The translations under genes were made by a program, and so were the position numbers. From Acidobacteriota bacterium (GTDB lineage Bacteria; Acidobacteriota; Terriglobia; Terriglobales; Acidobacteriaceae): a stretch of DNA of 64,000 nucleotides. The stretch is from the NCBI GenBank assembly GCA_021791875.1, contig JAJYVU010000003.1, positions 1 through 64,000 of the forward strand, given 5' to 3'. Every line of letters begins with the position of its first letter. The first letter of the stretch is position 1. Below the pieces are notes generated by a model that saw only the letters and a list, made by a program, of their open reading frames with translations, had not been told where the DNA came from and searched no databases. Shown here piece after piece: positions 8,821 through 18,129 of the stretch.

Positions 8821-8868
8821 CCGCACACCTCATCCTGCAGATCAGCCTTCGCGGGACAAATGCATTCG

Positions 8869-8901
8869 CCCGGAGAAATGCTTCGTAGGCATTCCTCCGG
8901 G
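8869..8901. terminator. Terminator-like hairpin between convergent genes
   Basis: CCCGGAGAAATGC pairs with GCATTCCTCCGGG (one A-C mismatch) around a 7-nt loop. It has no clear U-tract, but it is placed between two convergent small membrane protein genes. Confidence 0.45.
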
Positions 8902-8932
8902 TGATACACCGGCGGCTTCTTTTGTTCTCGAA

Positions 8933-9349
8933 CTATGCCACTCTGCGCGGCTCGCTCTGGCTGCTGGCCACGCTCCCCGCTTCTGCGCCGCTGCCGCCCA
9001 GCATCATCCCAATCACCAGGATGGTCGAAAAAATCGACATACCAAAGGTGACCACGCCCATGCGCATCCCCATTGGACGCGTTGCCGCGCCCGCAATCCG
9101 TGCCGCAAGGCGCCCTGCAAAATACATGGCGAACCCTGTCAACACGATCATCCAGATGCCGGCGCCAACCGTCATCCTGGGGTTCGTGGCCTGCATGCCC
9201 GGAGCGAAAATCGCCGAGGCCAGAGCCCCAAACGTCGCTTCGATTGCCAGATAAAGAAACGTCCCTGCGAAAATACCCGACCAGGATATATTCCGGCTTG
9301 CCGGTGCAAGCTCAGTCGTTCCTGCGTAACTCGGAACAGATGATGCCAT
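8933..9349 (-). CDS. Hypothetical membrane protein
   Basis: 138 residues with three hydrophobic segments: around ISWSGIFAGTFLYLAIEATF, the GAGIWMIVLTGFAMYFAGRL region, and MGVVTFGMSIFSTILVIGMM. The SWSGIFAG start resembles a set of uncharacterised bacterial membrane proteins that begin with a Trp-x-x-hydrophobic-Ala-Gly segment, but I cannot name a family. The C terminus (GSGAEAGSVASSQSEPRR) is polar and probably disordered. A single gene with a long upstream intergenic region. Confidence 0.65.
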   Translation of the reverse strand: MASSVPSYAGTTELAPASRNISWSGIFAGTFLYLAIEATFGALASAIFAPGMQATNPRMTVGAGIWMIVLTGFAMYFAGRLAARIAGAATRPMGMRMGVVTFGMSIFSTILVIGMMLGGSGAEAGSVASSQSEPRRVA

Positions 9350-9611
9350 GGAATCTCAAGGGTGCCTGCTTCAGGTTGAAGCGTATGAGCCTCTCAGCCT
9401 ATACAAAAGCCCGGCAACATTTTCGAGGCCCAGCGGCTGGCAGATGTCGTGCCTCGAATAGACCCACTCATCAAGTGGGAAGACTTCGCATCGCGAACGG
9501 TTACTGCAATTTATTGCTGCCCACAGAAAATCCTCGCGACTCAGTTATCTCCAAAGGCAAGACTTCCCCTCAGCACATCTCGGAGCCGCCCACACCCCTC
9601 ACCCAGTAACT

Positions 9612-9871
9612 TTGCCGGGAATTACCCCTCAAATTGATATCCTGAACTTAGCAGCACTAAAAAAGCGGCCGGAGTCCAGCCGCTTTTCCCGTCTCTTCTT
9701 GCCCTTCTTTGTGAGATATCCAGAAAAATCGCCGATAAAGGGTTATCCACCCTTTAGATTCAACCACTTCCCAACAAAAACACCAGGGATTTATAACTCA
9801 GTAACGGGTACTCCACCCCATAACATCAACAACTTACCCACAAAAACCACCGGGGTCGGCAAAAGCTCTTT
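9612..9871. repeat. Structured intergenic element, copy 1
   Basis: Head TTGCCGGGAATTACCCCTC, then TGATATCCTGAA, then a hairpin (9661-9687), then two half-similar units beginning TCAACCACTTCCCAACAAAA and TCAACAACTTACCCACAAAA, separated by a stretch containing AACGGGTACTC. The whole order is repeated at 62104-62330. The head also has a 17-bp-spaced TTGCCG/TGATAT arrangement. Function unknown; it lies downstream of gatA. Confidence 0.65.
9661..9687 (-). terminator. Rho-independent terminator inside element copy 1
   Basis: AAAAGCGGC / GCCGCTTTT with an inner GGA/TCC pairing. On the minus strand it is followed by TTTTTTAGTGC, so it can end the gatC-gatA transcript about 300 nt after the gatA stop. 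Confidence 0.65.
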
Positions 9872-9982
9872 TCTCCGCTTGCCTCAAAGAATCTGCCCGC
9901 AACCCATTGAAAATATACGCAAAACTGGTTTTTGCGGCGAAGCCGCGATCGCCTGGACGGCCAGTCCCCGTGCGGCCAAGTC

Positions 9983-11434
9983 CTATGCCGTCTCCTGCAA
10001 CCGCTCCACGGCCTGTCCCACGCGCAGCACCGTCGCTTCGTCGAAATGCTTGCCCAGGATCTGGATCCCGATCGGCAGCCCGTCCTTCGAAACGCCGCAC
10101 GGAACCGAAGCCCCGCAAATACCCGCCAGGTTCGCCGTCACCGTGTAGATGTCTGCCAGGTACATCGCCAGCGGATCATCCGACTTCTCGCCAATCTTGA
10201 ACGCCGGCGTCGGCGTGGTGGGAGTCACAATCGCATCCACCTCGGCAAAGGCATTCAGGAAGTCCTGCGCCAGCAACCGCCGCACTTGCTGGGCCTTCTT
10301 GTAGTAGGCGTCATAGTAGCCCGCACTCAGCACATAGGTCCCCAGCAGGATGCGCCGCTTCACTTCCGCGCCAAATCCCAGATCGCGCGTCTTGCGGTAC
10401 ATCTGGGCCAGCGTCTCCGCCTCCGGCGCGCGAAACCCATACCGAACCCCATCAAACCGCGCCAGGTTGGCGCTCGCCTCCGCCGTCGCAATCACGTAGT
10501 AGGTCGGCACCGCATATCGCGTATGAGGCAGCGAAATCGGCTTCACCTCGGCCCCTTCGGCCTTCAGCCGCGCAATCGTCCCCTCCACCGCTTCCCGCAC
10601 CTCAGGGTCAAGCCCCTCGCCGAAGTACTCAGCCGGAACCCCCAGCCGCATCCCCTTCACGCCTTTGTCCAGGCCCTCCGTGTAATCCGGAACCGGAGCC
10701 GTTGACGAAGTCGCGTCCATCACATCATGCCCGGCAATCACACCCAGCACCTCGGCCGCGTCGCGCACATTCCCGGCGAGCGGGCCCACGCGATCCAGCG
10801 ATGAGGCAAACGCAATCAGACCGTACCGCGACACACGCCCATATGTCGGCAGCACGCCCACCACGCCACAGAATGCCGCCGGCTGCCGGATCGATCCGCC
10901 CGTATCCGTTCCCAGCGTCACCGGAGCCATCCCCGCTGCCACCGCCGCCGCCGAGCCTCCGCTCGACCCGCCCGGCACGCGATCCTCGCCATGCGGATTC
11001 CGCACCACGCCGTAAGCCGAATTCTCATTCGACGAACCCATCGCGAACTCATCGCAATTTAGCTTGCCCACGATCACCGCGCCCGCATCGATCAGCTTCT
11101 GCACCGCCGTCGCGGTGTAAGGCGGCTGGTAGCCCTTCAGGATCCTGGACGACGCCGTTGCCGGCAGCCCTTCCACCGTCAGCACGTCTTTGATGCCGCA
11201 CGGCAGTCCCGCCAGCCGCAGTTTGCCCCGCTCCGCTGGCGCCATCGCATCAATCTCGGCTGCACGCGCCGTCGCATGCTCACGGGCCACGGAGAGATAG
11301 GCGTTGACCCGCTTGTTCCGCGCATCGATCGCGTCCAGGCTCTCATGCAGCAGCACCGTTGCCTTTCGCTCGCCTGCGCGCAACCCCGCAACCACCGGAT
11401 CCGTAAACAGTTTCTGAGTCGTATTCTTGGCCAT
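9983..11434 (-). CDS. gatA: Asp-tRNA(Asn)/Glu-tRNA(Gln) amidotransferase subunit A
   Basis: 483 residues, the usual length. The amidase subunit releases ammonia from glutamine for GatB, which converts mischarged Glu-tRNA(Gln) or Asp-tRNA(Asn). The Ser-cisSer-Lys triad is visible: Lys82 (GIKDVL), Ser157 (VPGGSSGGS) and nucleophile Ser181 ([11 protein letters not shown]). ATG 11434 has GGAAAGAG upstream. It follows gatC with a 16-bp gap, so the two are co-transcribed. gatB is not in the window, so the complex is encoded at two loci or gatB lies elsewhere, as in many bacteria. Confidence 0.97.
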   Translation of the reverse strand: MAKNTTQKLFTDPVVAGLRAGERKATVLLHESLDAIDARNKRVNAYLSVAREHATARAAEIDAMAPAERGKLRLAGLPCGIKDVLTVEGLPATASSRILKGYQPPYTATAVQKLIDAGAVIVGKLNCDEFAMGSSNENSAYGVVRNPHGEDRVPGGSSGGSAAAVAAGMAPVTLGTDTGGSIRQPAAFCGVVGVLPTYGRVSRYGLIAFASSLDRVGPLAGNVRDAAEVLGVIAGHDVMDATSSTAPVPDYTEGLDKGVKGMRLGVPAEYFGEGLDPEVREAVEGTIARLKAEGAEVKPISLPHTRYAVPTYYVIATAEASANLARFDGVRYGFRAPEAETLAQMYRKTRDLGFGAEVKRRILLGTYVLSAGYYDAYYKKAQQVRRLLAQDFLNAFAEVDAIVTPTTPTPAFKIGEKSDDPLAMYLADIYTVTANLAGICGASVPCGVSKDGLPIGIQILGKHFDEATVLRVGQAVERLQETA

Positions 11435-11450
11435 CAGTCTCTTTCCGCCC

Positions 11451-11774
11451 CTACCGCTCAATCACTTTGGGAACCTTGAAGTAGCTCTCATCCGCCACCG
11501 GAGCGCTCGCCATCACCCGCTTCCGCTCCAGCGATGCCCGCACCTCGTCCTCGCGCAGCGAAGCATTCTCTCGCTCCGCCCCATGCAGCAGCGCGGCAAT
11601 CTGGGCCAGCGGTTCCACCTTGGCCGTATCCAGCTCGTTCAACTGCTGCACATAGCCCAGGATCGCGCTCAAGTCCCGCTGCATCCGCGTCTCTTCGTCG
11701 CTGCTCAGTTCCAGTTGGGCCAATTCCGCCACCCGGCGGACATCTTCAAGGGAAACTGCGTCTCTCTCTGTCAT
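11451..11774 (-). CDS. gatC: Asp-tRNA(Asn)/Glu-tRNA(Gln) amidotransferase subunit C
   Basis: 107 residues. GatC is a small helical protein that wraps GatA and stabilises the GatCAB complex. The typical features are the N-terminal [20 protein letters not shown] helix region, the middle [14 protein letters not shown] and the C-terminal FKVPKVIER (the family ends with a similar FxVPKVxE). ATG 11774 is chosen; ATG 11780 two codons upstream is equally possible. First gene of a gatC-gatA pair. Confidence 0.95.
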   Translation of the reverse strand: MTERDAVSLEDVRRVAELAQLELSSDEETRMQRDLSAILGYVQQLNELDTAKVEPLAQIAALLHGAERENASLREDEVRASLERKRVMASAPVADESYFKVPKVIER

Positions 11775-11894
11775 AAGCAAGAAAACGAAGCGGCGGTCCC
11801 GCCTCGTTCACCAGTGTATCGTGCTGCCCTGATGGCAGCGGCATGCCACAGCAGCCCGCGCCTCCACTTCTCGTGGAAACCCTCGCCAATCGGC

Positions 11895-14800
11895 CTATTC
11901 CACCGTCAGCGTCACGGGAAAGGTCTTCTGTACGCCCGGCATCGTGGCCGTCACCGTGATGGGATAAGCCCCGGAAGGTGTCGTCTGGATCGTCCCCGAA
12001 CCGTTCCCGCTGCCAGTCGACGTCGTGCCGCCGCTCGCCTTCACGCCGCACCCCATCAGGCTCATCGCCGACGCGCAGCCCACCACCACCAGCACCATCC
12101 CAGCACGCCACACCCCTCTGCGCAGCTTGCCTCTCTTGCGACACCGCGACACTTCCAGCCACAACCACGGCGTCATGCACAGTACCGCTCCCGGCCACCC
12201 TCCGAGCCGCTTCATTGGAGCCGCCTTCGCAGTCGTCTGTCCCGTGATCACCGTCAACGTCACATCGAAAGCATTTTTCCCATCCAGTGCCCCCTGCGAA
12301 GGCGTTACCGCGCAGCTCGCCCCCGCGGGCGCGCCCGAGCAACTGAACTGGATCGCCCCTGTCGTCCCATTCACCGGCGTCGCACTCAGACCATAGCTCG
12401 CTGTCGAACCGCTGGTCACCGTCTGTGACGTGCCCGTAGTCGCCGCCAGCGTAAAGTCATCCCCAAACCCGCTCAGCGGCACGGTATACGTTTGGCTGCT
12501 GCTCGACACACTCACTTTCAGCGTGCCTGACGCAGCCCCAGCCGCAGCCGGCGTAAAACTTACCCCCAGCGAACAGGCGCCACCCACCACAATTGTCCCG
12601 CTGCACGTGTTCGAAACTACGGTGAACCCCGCACTCGTCGTAGCCGTAATGCCGGAAATTGCAAAACTTCCGTTGTTCGTCAGCGTCACCGTCTGCGTCG
12701 GGGCCGTTTGCCCCACTCCATATCCCCCAAAATTCAGAGGATTCGGCGCCAGGGTCACATTCGGCCCAGCCTCGCCCGTTCCCGCAAGCGTCACTGTGTG
12801 CGTACCAATCGCATCACTCACGGTCAGCGACCCCGATTCCGCTCCAACCTGCGCTGGCACGTAACTCACCTCCATCGTGCACGAGGCGTGCCCCGAGAGC
12901 GACGTTCCGCAGTTGTTCACCACCGCAAAATTACCCGTACCCGCCGCCTGAATTTTCGTCAGCGATGCATCGCCGCTGTTCGTTAGCGTCACTGCTTCGG
13001 CTGCGCTCGTCGTCCCGATCTGCTGCGTCGCGAAGGTCAGGCTCGTCGGCGAAATCGTATCTGTTGCCGGGCTCTGGCCCGTCCCGGAAAGCTGCGCCGC
13101 CTGCGTTCCTGCGCTGTCTGTCACTGTCACTGACCCATAGCTGGTGCCAGAATTAACTGGTTTGAATACAACTGACAGCGTGCATCCGCTCTGGCCCGCT
13201 AGCGAGTCCCCACAGGTGTTCGCCGAAATTGCAAAATCCCCCACCGCGGACACCTGCGAAATCGTCGCGACATTGGAACCCGTATTTGAAACCGTGATGT
13301 CCTGAGCCGTCGATGTCGTACCGATCAACTGCACCCCAAAGCTCAAAGACGCGGGCGTCAGCGTCACCGCCGCGGGTGTCGTCCCCGTACCGCTCAACGG
13401 GACAGTCACTTCTCCCCCTGGCAGATTGCCGAAGATCGTCAACATCCCCGTTCGCGCCCCAGTGGCCGTAGGCGCGAAGCTCACATCCACCGCGCAAGTT
13501 GTTCCCGCTGCAACTGTTCCCGTGCAGCTGTTCGAGCCCACACTGAAATCGCCCGCCACCGTCGTACTTGTCACGTGCAGGTCAAGCGATCCAATCACTG
13601 TCACCGTCACCGTCGATGGCGCACTCACCGTCTGCACCTGCTGGCTGCCGAAATCCAACGTCGCCGGCGATACGCTCGCAGAAGTCCCCGCCACACCGGC
13701 CGTCAACAACGGAATCTCCCAGAGCCCTCTGCCATAAGTCGCCGCCACCAGCAACGACTGGCTCCCCTCATTGATCGTTCGCAATTCCGTCACCGGCGCA
13801 TACGGCAGCCCCGTCCCCATGGGATTCCAGCACGGCTGCGAAAAATCCGCACAGGCTGCGATGTTCAGCGTGTACCAGACCCCGGCATCGGTCGCCACGT
13901 AAACAATCTGCGCATCGTTTGGGTCCACCACGACACTGTTTGCCGGCGCCTTCGGCAAATTGTTGAATAAGTTCTGCCAATCCTGACCGCCATCTGTCGA
14001 CCCGTACAGGCTTCCGAACGGATTTGCTCCGGTCGGAAAGCCTTCTGCTGTCGCGTAGATCGTCATTCCCGTAGCGTCGTGCGGATCGGCATACAGGCTC
14101 GAGACAGCATATCCATCCGGATTGAATCGCGTCTGGCCTGCGATATTCGTCACCGGGTTCTCTGTCAGATCGGTCCACGTTACCGGCCCGGTGGGATTCG
14201 CCGGAATTGTCTGCGTGAAGATATGCCCGGGCGCAAGCCCTGTCGTATCTTTACCGGTCATTCCGGCATACATCTGCTCCCCGCCTGTCGTTCCGCTGGC
14301 AGTTGCGCTCATGCTCTCGATCACCTGGTTGCCGTCACAGTAGCTTTGCTGTACGCCATCCAGCATGGTGCTCAGTTGATTCGCGCTGCTCCACCCGCTC
14401 CCATCCGCCGCTCCGCGCCACATACGGCAGGTACCCAGCACCATCTGCGTCGAATCCAATGGATCCAGCATCCAGTCTGCGGGCAGCGGTTGCGATGCCT
14501 CACCGGCTCCCACTTGGGCAGCATCAACCACTGGCTGAAAATCCGCCGACGTGCAGGCACTGCCGTTCGTACACTCGCTGATGGCCACGCCCGTATCCGT
14601 GGTCGCAAACCAGTTGTTGTCATTCGCCGGATCAATCGCCACCCGATCGCCTTCTCCGTCCAGCACCTGCGGCCACACACTGTTTTGCGCACCTGTGCCG
14701 GCAGTGCCAGCCACGCCCAGCGCCGCCAGCATCTCATCCGGCTGGCTCGCGCTCACCGCAAAATTGGACACTTCCGAAAGCGATCCAAGCCCCGAATTCA

Positions 14801-16412
14801 GATTCTGAAAATGCACAGCGTCATCCGCCCCGCATGAAGCCTGCGTCTGGTTCACCACATCCGTCGTACGCCACAAACCGCCGTCATTACCGAAATACAC
14901 CAGCCCCTGCGCCCCAAAGGTCGCATCAATGGCATGCTCCGAAGGCGCTACCTCTGCCGCCGCGCAACCATCCACATTCGTCGTGTTGCGCCATACACAC
15001 CCCTGCGCCAGCGAGCATCGATACAGATCCCGCGTACCCACCAGCACGATCGTGTCCTGCTCCCACGGCACCGCCGCCAGTGATAGATCGTAGGTTCCCT
15101 GCAATATCCTGCCCGAGCCGTCGCTGGCGTCGATCGCTGTGTCAGAAATCTGCTGGCTGAACTGCACCACGGGGTTCGCGCACCCCGAAGTTCCGGCGCT
15201 GCAAACATCCCGCCACAATCCCTGGTCCTCATCATTGGCCTCCACGGTGATCGCGAAAGTATCGCCGGTAGCCGGCTGTACCGCCACCGTCCCTCGATAG
15301 ATCGGGCAGCCCGGCGATCCCGACTCCGATACATCGGCCGGACACGCAGCTGTCGTCAGATTCGCGCCCGGCTGATTCGCCAGTCGCGTCCAGTTTTCGC
15401 CGTCGCGCGATTCGTAATAGCCGTGGTAACGAATGGCTGCGAAAAACATCTGCCGCACCGGATTCCACACCACGCTTGTCGCCGCGTTTCCGCCGCCCTG
15501 CCCATCAAGCTGTGGCGATTCAAATGCCACGCCGTTGTCGCTCAACGTCGCCAGCGTCCACGTCGCACCCGCATCGGTCGAATAGTACAACCCCAGAACG
15601 TTGTTGGCGGGAACCGGTACAGCCCCCTCCACGAAAGCAACTGCTGAATCGGTAACCGCCGCCACCACCAGGTCCGGATTCACCGTGCTCCACGCAAATC
15701 CCGCGAATGCGTCACCGTAGAATCCCAGCGCCTCCGTCGGCCCGCTCAGGTCCGCGTGCGGAATCAGGCTCCACGTCTGCCCACCGTCGGTCGAACGCAA
15801 AATCCCTTCGCCGTAATACGAATCCGTCGCATCGTTGGGATCGCCCGTTCCCGCCAGGACGACACCAGTCCCGCCCGGCTGCACCGTGATCGCGCCAATG
15901 CTCAGCGAGTACGGGCTCGGCGGAGAATATGCGGAAGTCGTATCGGTCAGCGACTGAAACGTCACATCCGCGGGAAGCCCGGCCGCATTCGTCGAGCGCC
16001 ACACGCCCCCGCCCGTTGTGCCCAGATACACCGTATTACCGCTCGTATCCGAAGGGTCCGCTGCAATGCTTGTCACGCGCCCTGCGATCAGTCCAAAGCG
16101 GCTCGTAAGCACCTGCATCGGCCCCACTGGTGTCCACGTTCCGCTGCCCGTCACCGATGCCGTCGCCTGCGCCTTGGCGAGCTTCGTCAAAGCGGCCAGA
16201 TACATTCTGGCCGCTTCTCCGCGCGGCAACTGAGGGATGCCGCGTTCCGCGAGGAACTTGCTTGCGTTCTTCTGCGCCTCTACCGCGCCAAAATTCTTCG
16301 TCTGCCGAGGCAGCATCATTTGCCCCGAGCCCGCCGCCGAGAGGCAGAACGCCAGCCCCAGCGTCAAACCGCGCATGTTACGTCGCCCGCGCCTAACCAG
16401 GGTTCCTCCCAT
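11895..16412 (-). CDS. Giant Asp-box (BNR) and HYDIN/ASPM-type Ig repeat surface protein
   Basis: 1505 residues. Order: basic n-region and signal peptide (LTLGLAFCLSAAGSG, ends near residue 30); a beta-propeller-like part to about residue 890 with Asp-box motifs RSTDGGQTW, YSTDAGATW and GSTDGGQDW as in sialidase/VPS10-type propellers; four choice-of-anchor-D type Ig repeats of about 100 residues (about 900-1305), each with a Leu-x-Phe-Gly start and a Cys-x(n)-Cys pair; another Ig-like domain to about 1380; then two hydrophobic segments split by a Lys/Arg-rich linker, an MGCG motif, and a short Thr/Gly-rich beta tail. Probably exported and surface-attached. No sialidase catalytic residues recognised. 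The start is 16412 (GAAGGAGG 3 nt upstream); ATG 16376 is an alternative. Single gene. Confidence 0.88.
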   Translation of the reverse strand: MGGTLVRRGRRNMRGLTLGLAFCLSAAGSGQMMLPRQTKNFGAVEAQKNASKFLAERGIPQLPRGEAARMYLAALTKLAKAQATASVTGSGTWTPVGPMQVLTSRFGLIAGRVTSIAADPSDTSGNTVYLGTTGGGVWRSTNAAGLPADVTFQSLTDTTSAYSPPSPYSLSIGAITVQPGGTGVVLAGTGDPNDATDSYYGEGILRSTDGGQTWSLIPHADLSGPTEALGFYGDAFAGFAWSTVNPDLVVAAVTDSAVAFVEGAVPVPANNVLGLYYSTDAGATWTLATLSDNGVAFESPQLDGQGGGNAATSVVWNPVRQMFFAAIRYHGYYESRDGENWTRLANQPGANLTTAACPADVSESGSPGCPIYRGTVAVQPATGDTFAITVEANDEDQGLWRDVCSAGTSGCANPVVQFSQQISDTAIDASDGSGRILQGTYDLSLAAVPWEQDTIVLVGTRDLYRCSLAQGCVWRNTTNVDGCAAAEVAPSEHAIDATFGAQGLVYFGNDGGLWRTTDVVNQTQASCGADDAVHFQNLNSGLGSLSEVSNFAVSASQPDEMLAALGVAGTAGTGAQNSVWPQVLDGEGDRVAIDPANDNNWFATTDTGVAISECTNGSACTSADFQPVVDAAQVGAGEASQPLPADWMLDPLDSTQMVLGTCRMWRGAADGSGWSSANQLSTMLDGVQQSYCDGNQVIESMSATASGTTGGEQMYAGMTGKDTTGLAPGHIFTQTIPANPTGPVTWTDLTENPVTNIAGQTRFNPDGYAVSSLYADPHDATGMTIYATAEGFPTGANPFGSLYGSTDGGQDWQNLFNNLPKAPANSVVVDPNDAQIVYVATDAGVWYTLNIAACADFSQPCWNPMGTGLPYAPVTELRTINEGSQSLLVAATYGRGLWEIPLLTAGVAGTSASVSPATLDFGSQQVQTVSAPSTVTVTVIGSLDLHVTSTTVAGDFSVGSNSCTGTVAAGTTCAVDVSFAPTATGARTGMLTIFGNLPGGEVTVPLSGTGTTPAAVTLTPASLSFGVQLIGTTSTAQDITVSNTGSNVATISQVSAVGDFAISANTCGDSLAGQSGCTLSVVFKPVNSGTSYGSVTVTDSAGTQAAQLSGTGQSPATDTISPTSLTFATQQIGTTSAAEAVTLTNSGDASLTKIQAAGTGNFAVVNNCGTSLSGHASCTMEVSYVPAQVGAESGSLTVSDAIGTHTVTLAGTGEAGPNVTLAPNPLNFGGYGVGQTAPTQTVTLTNNGSFAISGITATTSAGFTVVSNTCSGTIVVGGACSLGVSFTPAAAGAASGTLKVSVSSSSQTYTVPLSGFGDDFTLAATTGTSQTVTSGSTASYGLSATPVNGTTGAIQFSCSGAPAGASCAVTPSQGALDGKNAFDVTLTVITGQTTAKAAPMKRLGGWPGAVLCMTPWLWLEVSRCRKRGKLRRGVWRAGMVLVVVGCASAMSLMGCGVKASGGTTSTGSGNGSGTIQTTPSGAYPITVTATMPGVQKTFPVTLTVE

Positions 16413-16597
16413 GCGCCTCCTTCTTACACATAAGGAGACAGATCAACTCACACGCCATGAATCTGCATCGCTGCAGTCATGACGCAGTGTCGCAGTCCAT
16501 ACTTAGGCCTGCGACCGCTCGCTGAAAACAGATTTGTCAGGGTTGATTATGGAGGCGCACACAAAGCTGCGAAACATTACTTCCGTTTGCAGACTTT

Positions 16598-18034
16598 TCA
16601 GGCTCCCGCCAGTTCTTCCATCTGGCGAATATATCGCTTCGAGTCAAATTTCTTACCCGTCGAGTTACCCGACATATACCGAATCGTGCCGAAAATCTCC
16701 CTTTCAAACCACGGCCGGTCGTGGACGCCGCCAATCGCCCATGCCACTCCCGCATAACCATTCGGATCGCGACCATCCAGAAAATACTTATCATTCAGAA
16801 TTACGGCAAACTCCCACGCCTTCGCCGGCGATGGCGTCCACTCCAGAATCTTCTTTGCCCAGTACATTCGCAGATAGTTATGCATCCATCCGGCATGCAG
16901 CATCTGCCGTTGCGCCGCATTCCATAACTCGTCATGAGTCTCGGCATGCTCCAGTTGCTCCAGCGTGTAGACCGGATTCCTTCTATCTCCCGCATGCTCC
17001 CGCAGCGTCTTCTGAGCCCATTCCGGCGCCGATTCAATCGAGTCGTACTGCGGCACATACTTCACAAAGTTCACCGCAAGCTCGCGCCACTGGATCAGCT
17101 CATTCAGATAGCCCTCCTTAGCCTGCTGCGTCGCCAGGCCTTTCTTGCACGCATCCTCTACCGCCAGCGCAATCGTCAGTGGGCTGATATGTCCAAAATG
17201 CAGATAGGGCGACAACCGGCTCGTCCCATCCACCTCAGGATGATTCCGCATCGTTGCATAGTTTGCCAGCTTCGTTGTTACGAATTCCTTCAGCAGTTTC
17301 TGTGCCGCACGCGTCCCGCCATGAAACGAATCCACCGGCTTCACTGACCGGTCAAAATCGCGCCAGCCTTTTGTAATATCTTCCGTTACGTTAAGAGCTT
17401 CGAATCCCTTCGGCCTCGGCCACGACTTCTGCGCCATGACGATCGGCTGTGCTGCCAGATACTGCGGCAGCAGCGGCTCCATCCGTTTGCGCAGGATGTG
17501 AACCATGTACTGATGCTTCGCAAACAGCTTCGACGGAACCACCACATCGGCATCCACCGTCCAGAACGGCAACTTCAGCCGCTGCGCCAGCACCCTCCGC
17601 CATCGTTCCGGCTCGCGGCAGGGATTCTCATCTCCAATCACCATCGCTGCCTGCACTTCGTCCAGAAACCTCTCGAGCGAATGATTGGGCGCGCGCCGCA
17701 CCAAAAACGTCACGTTGCGCTCGGCCATATCTGCTTCGATATCCGCGAGCCCCTGGTTCAGAAACACGTAGTGCCGCAGATTCGCATGCGGAAAATTCGA
17801 TATCGCAGAAAAGAACGCCACCACCGGCAACCCAAGTGTATTGCCAATCTTGATCGCCGTATCCAGCGCCGGATTATCGAGCGCCCTCTGCGCCCGCTGC
17901 ATCCAGTAGACGACGCATTTCCCGTCGGCCGGCGGCACGCCCGCACGACGCACCGTCATGCGAGCATCTTCCGTCAGTTTCCTGATCTCCGCCGGCAGTC
18001 CATCCGCTTTCGTCACATCGGCCGCTCCACTCAT
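16598..18034 (-). CDS. phr: Class II deoxyribodipyrimidine photolyase
   Basis: 478 residues. A blue-light-driven FAD enzyme that reverses cyclobutane pyrimidine dimers. The C-terminal FAD domain shows class II signatures: SRLSPYLHFGHISPL, ELIQWRELAVNF, AGWMHNYLRMYWAKKILEW and the DPNGYAGVAWAIGG / HDRPWFEREIFG region. The N-terminal alpha/beta antenna-type domain starts around VVYWMQRAQRA. ATG 18034 is chosen for AGGA eight bases upstream; ATG 18043 and GTG 18055 are in-frame alternatives. Single gene in a stretch that also holds alkA-type and mutL repair genes. Confidence 0.94.
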   Translation of the reverse strand: MSGAADVTKADGLPAEIRKLTEDARMTVRRAGVPPADGKCVVYWMQRAQRALDNPALDTAIKIGNTLGLPVVAFFSAISNFPHANLRHYVFLNQGLADIEADMAERNVTFLVRRAPNHSLERFLDEVQAAMVIGDENPCREPERWRRVLAQRLKLPFWTVDADVVVPSKLFAKHQYMVHILRKRMEPLLPQYLAAQPIVMAQKSWPRPKGFEALNVTEDITKGWRDFDRSVKPVDSFHGGTRAAQKLLKEFVTTKLANYATMRNHPEVDGTSRLSPYLHFGHISPLTIALAVEDACKKGLATQQAKEGYLNELIQWRELAVNFVKYVPQYDSIESAPEWAQKTLREHAGDRRNPVYTLEQLEHAETHDELWNAAQRQMLHAGWMHNYLRMYWAKKILEWTPSPAKAWEFAVILNDKYFLDGRDPNGYAGVAWAIGGVHDRPWFEREIFGTIRYMSGNSTGKKFDSKRYIRQMEELAGA

Positions 18035-18129
18035 GCCCTTCATCCTACCGGCCACGACCTCGCGTCCATCCTGTCATGCTGACAACGCGTTGACGACACC
18101 AAAACATCGCCGCGGCAAACTCGTTCCCT

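Larger units (their letters stand above)
9350..9982. other. Intergenic region of 633 bp holding a structured element
   Basis: No convincing gene. Bases 9350-9611 are featureless to me apart from the expected promoter of the 8933-9349 gene. Bases 9612-9871 hold a structured element that recurs at 62104-62330 (listed separately). The remainder up to the gatA stop shows nothing further. Confidence 0.6.
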
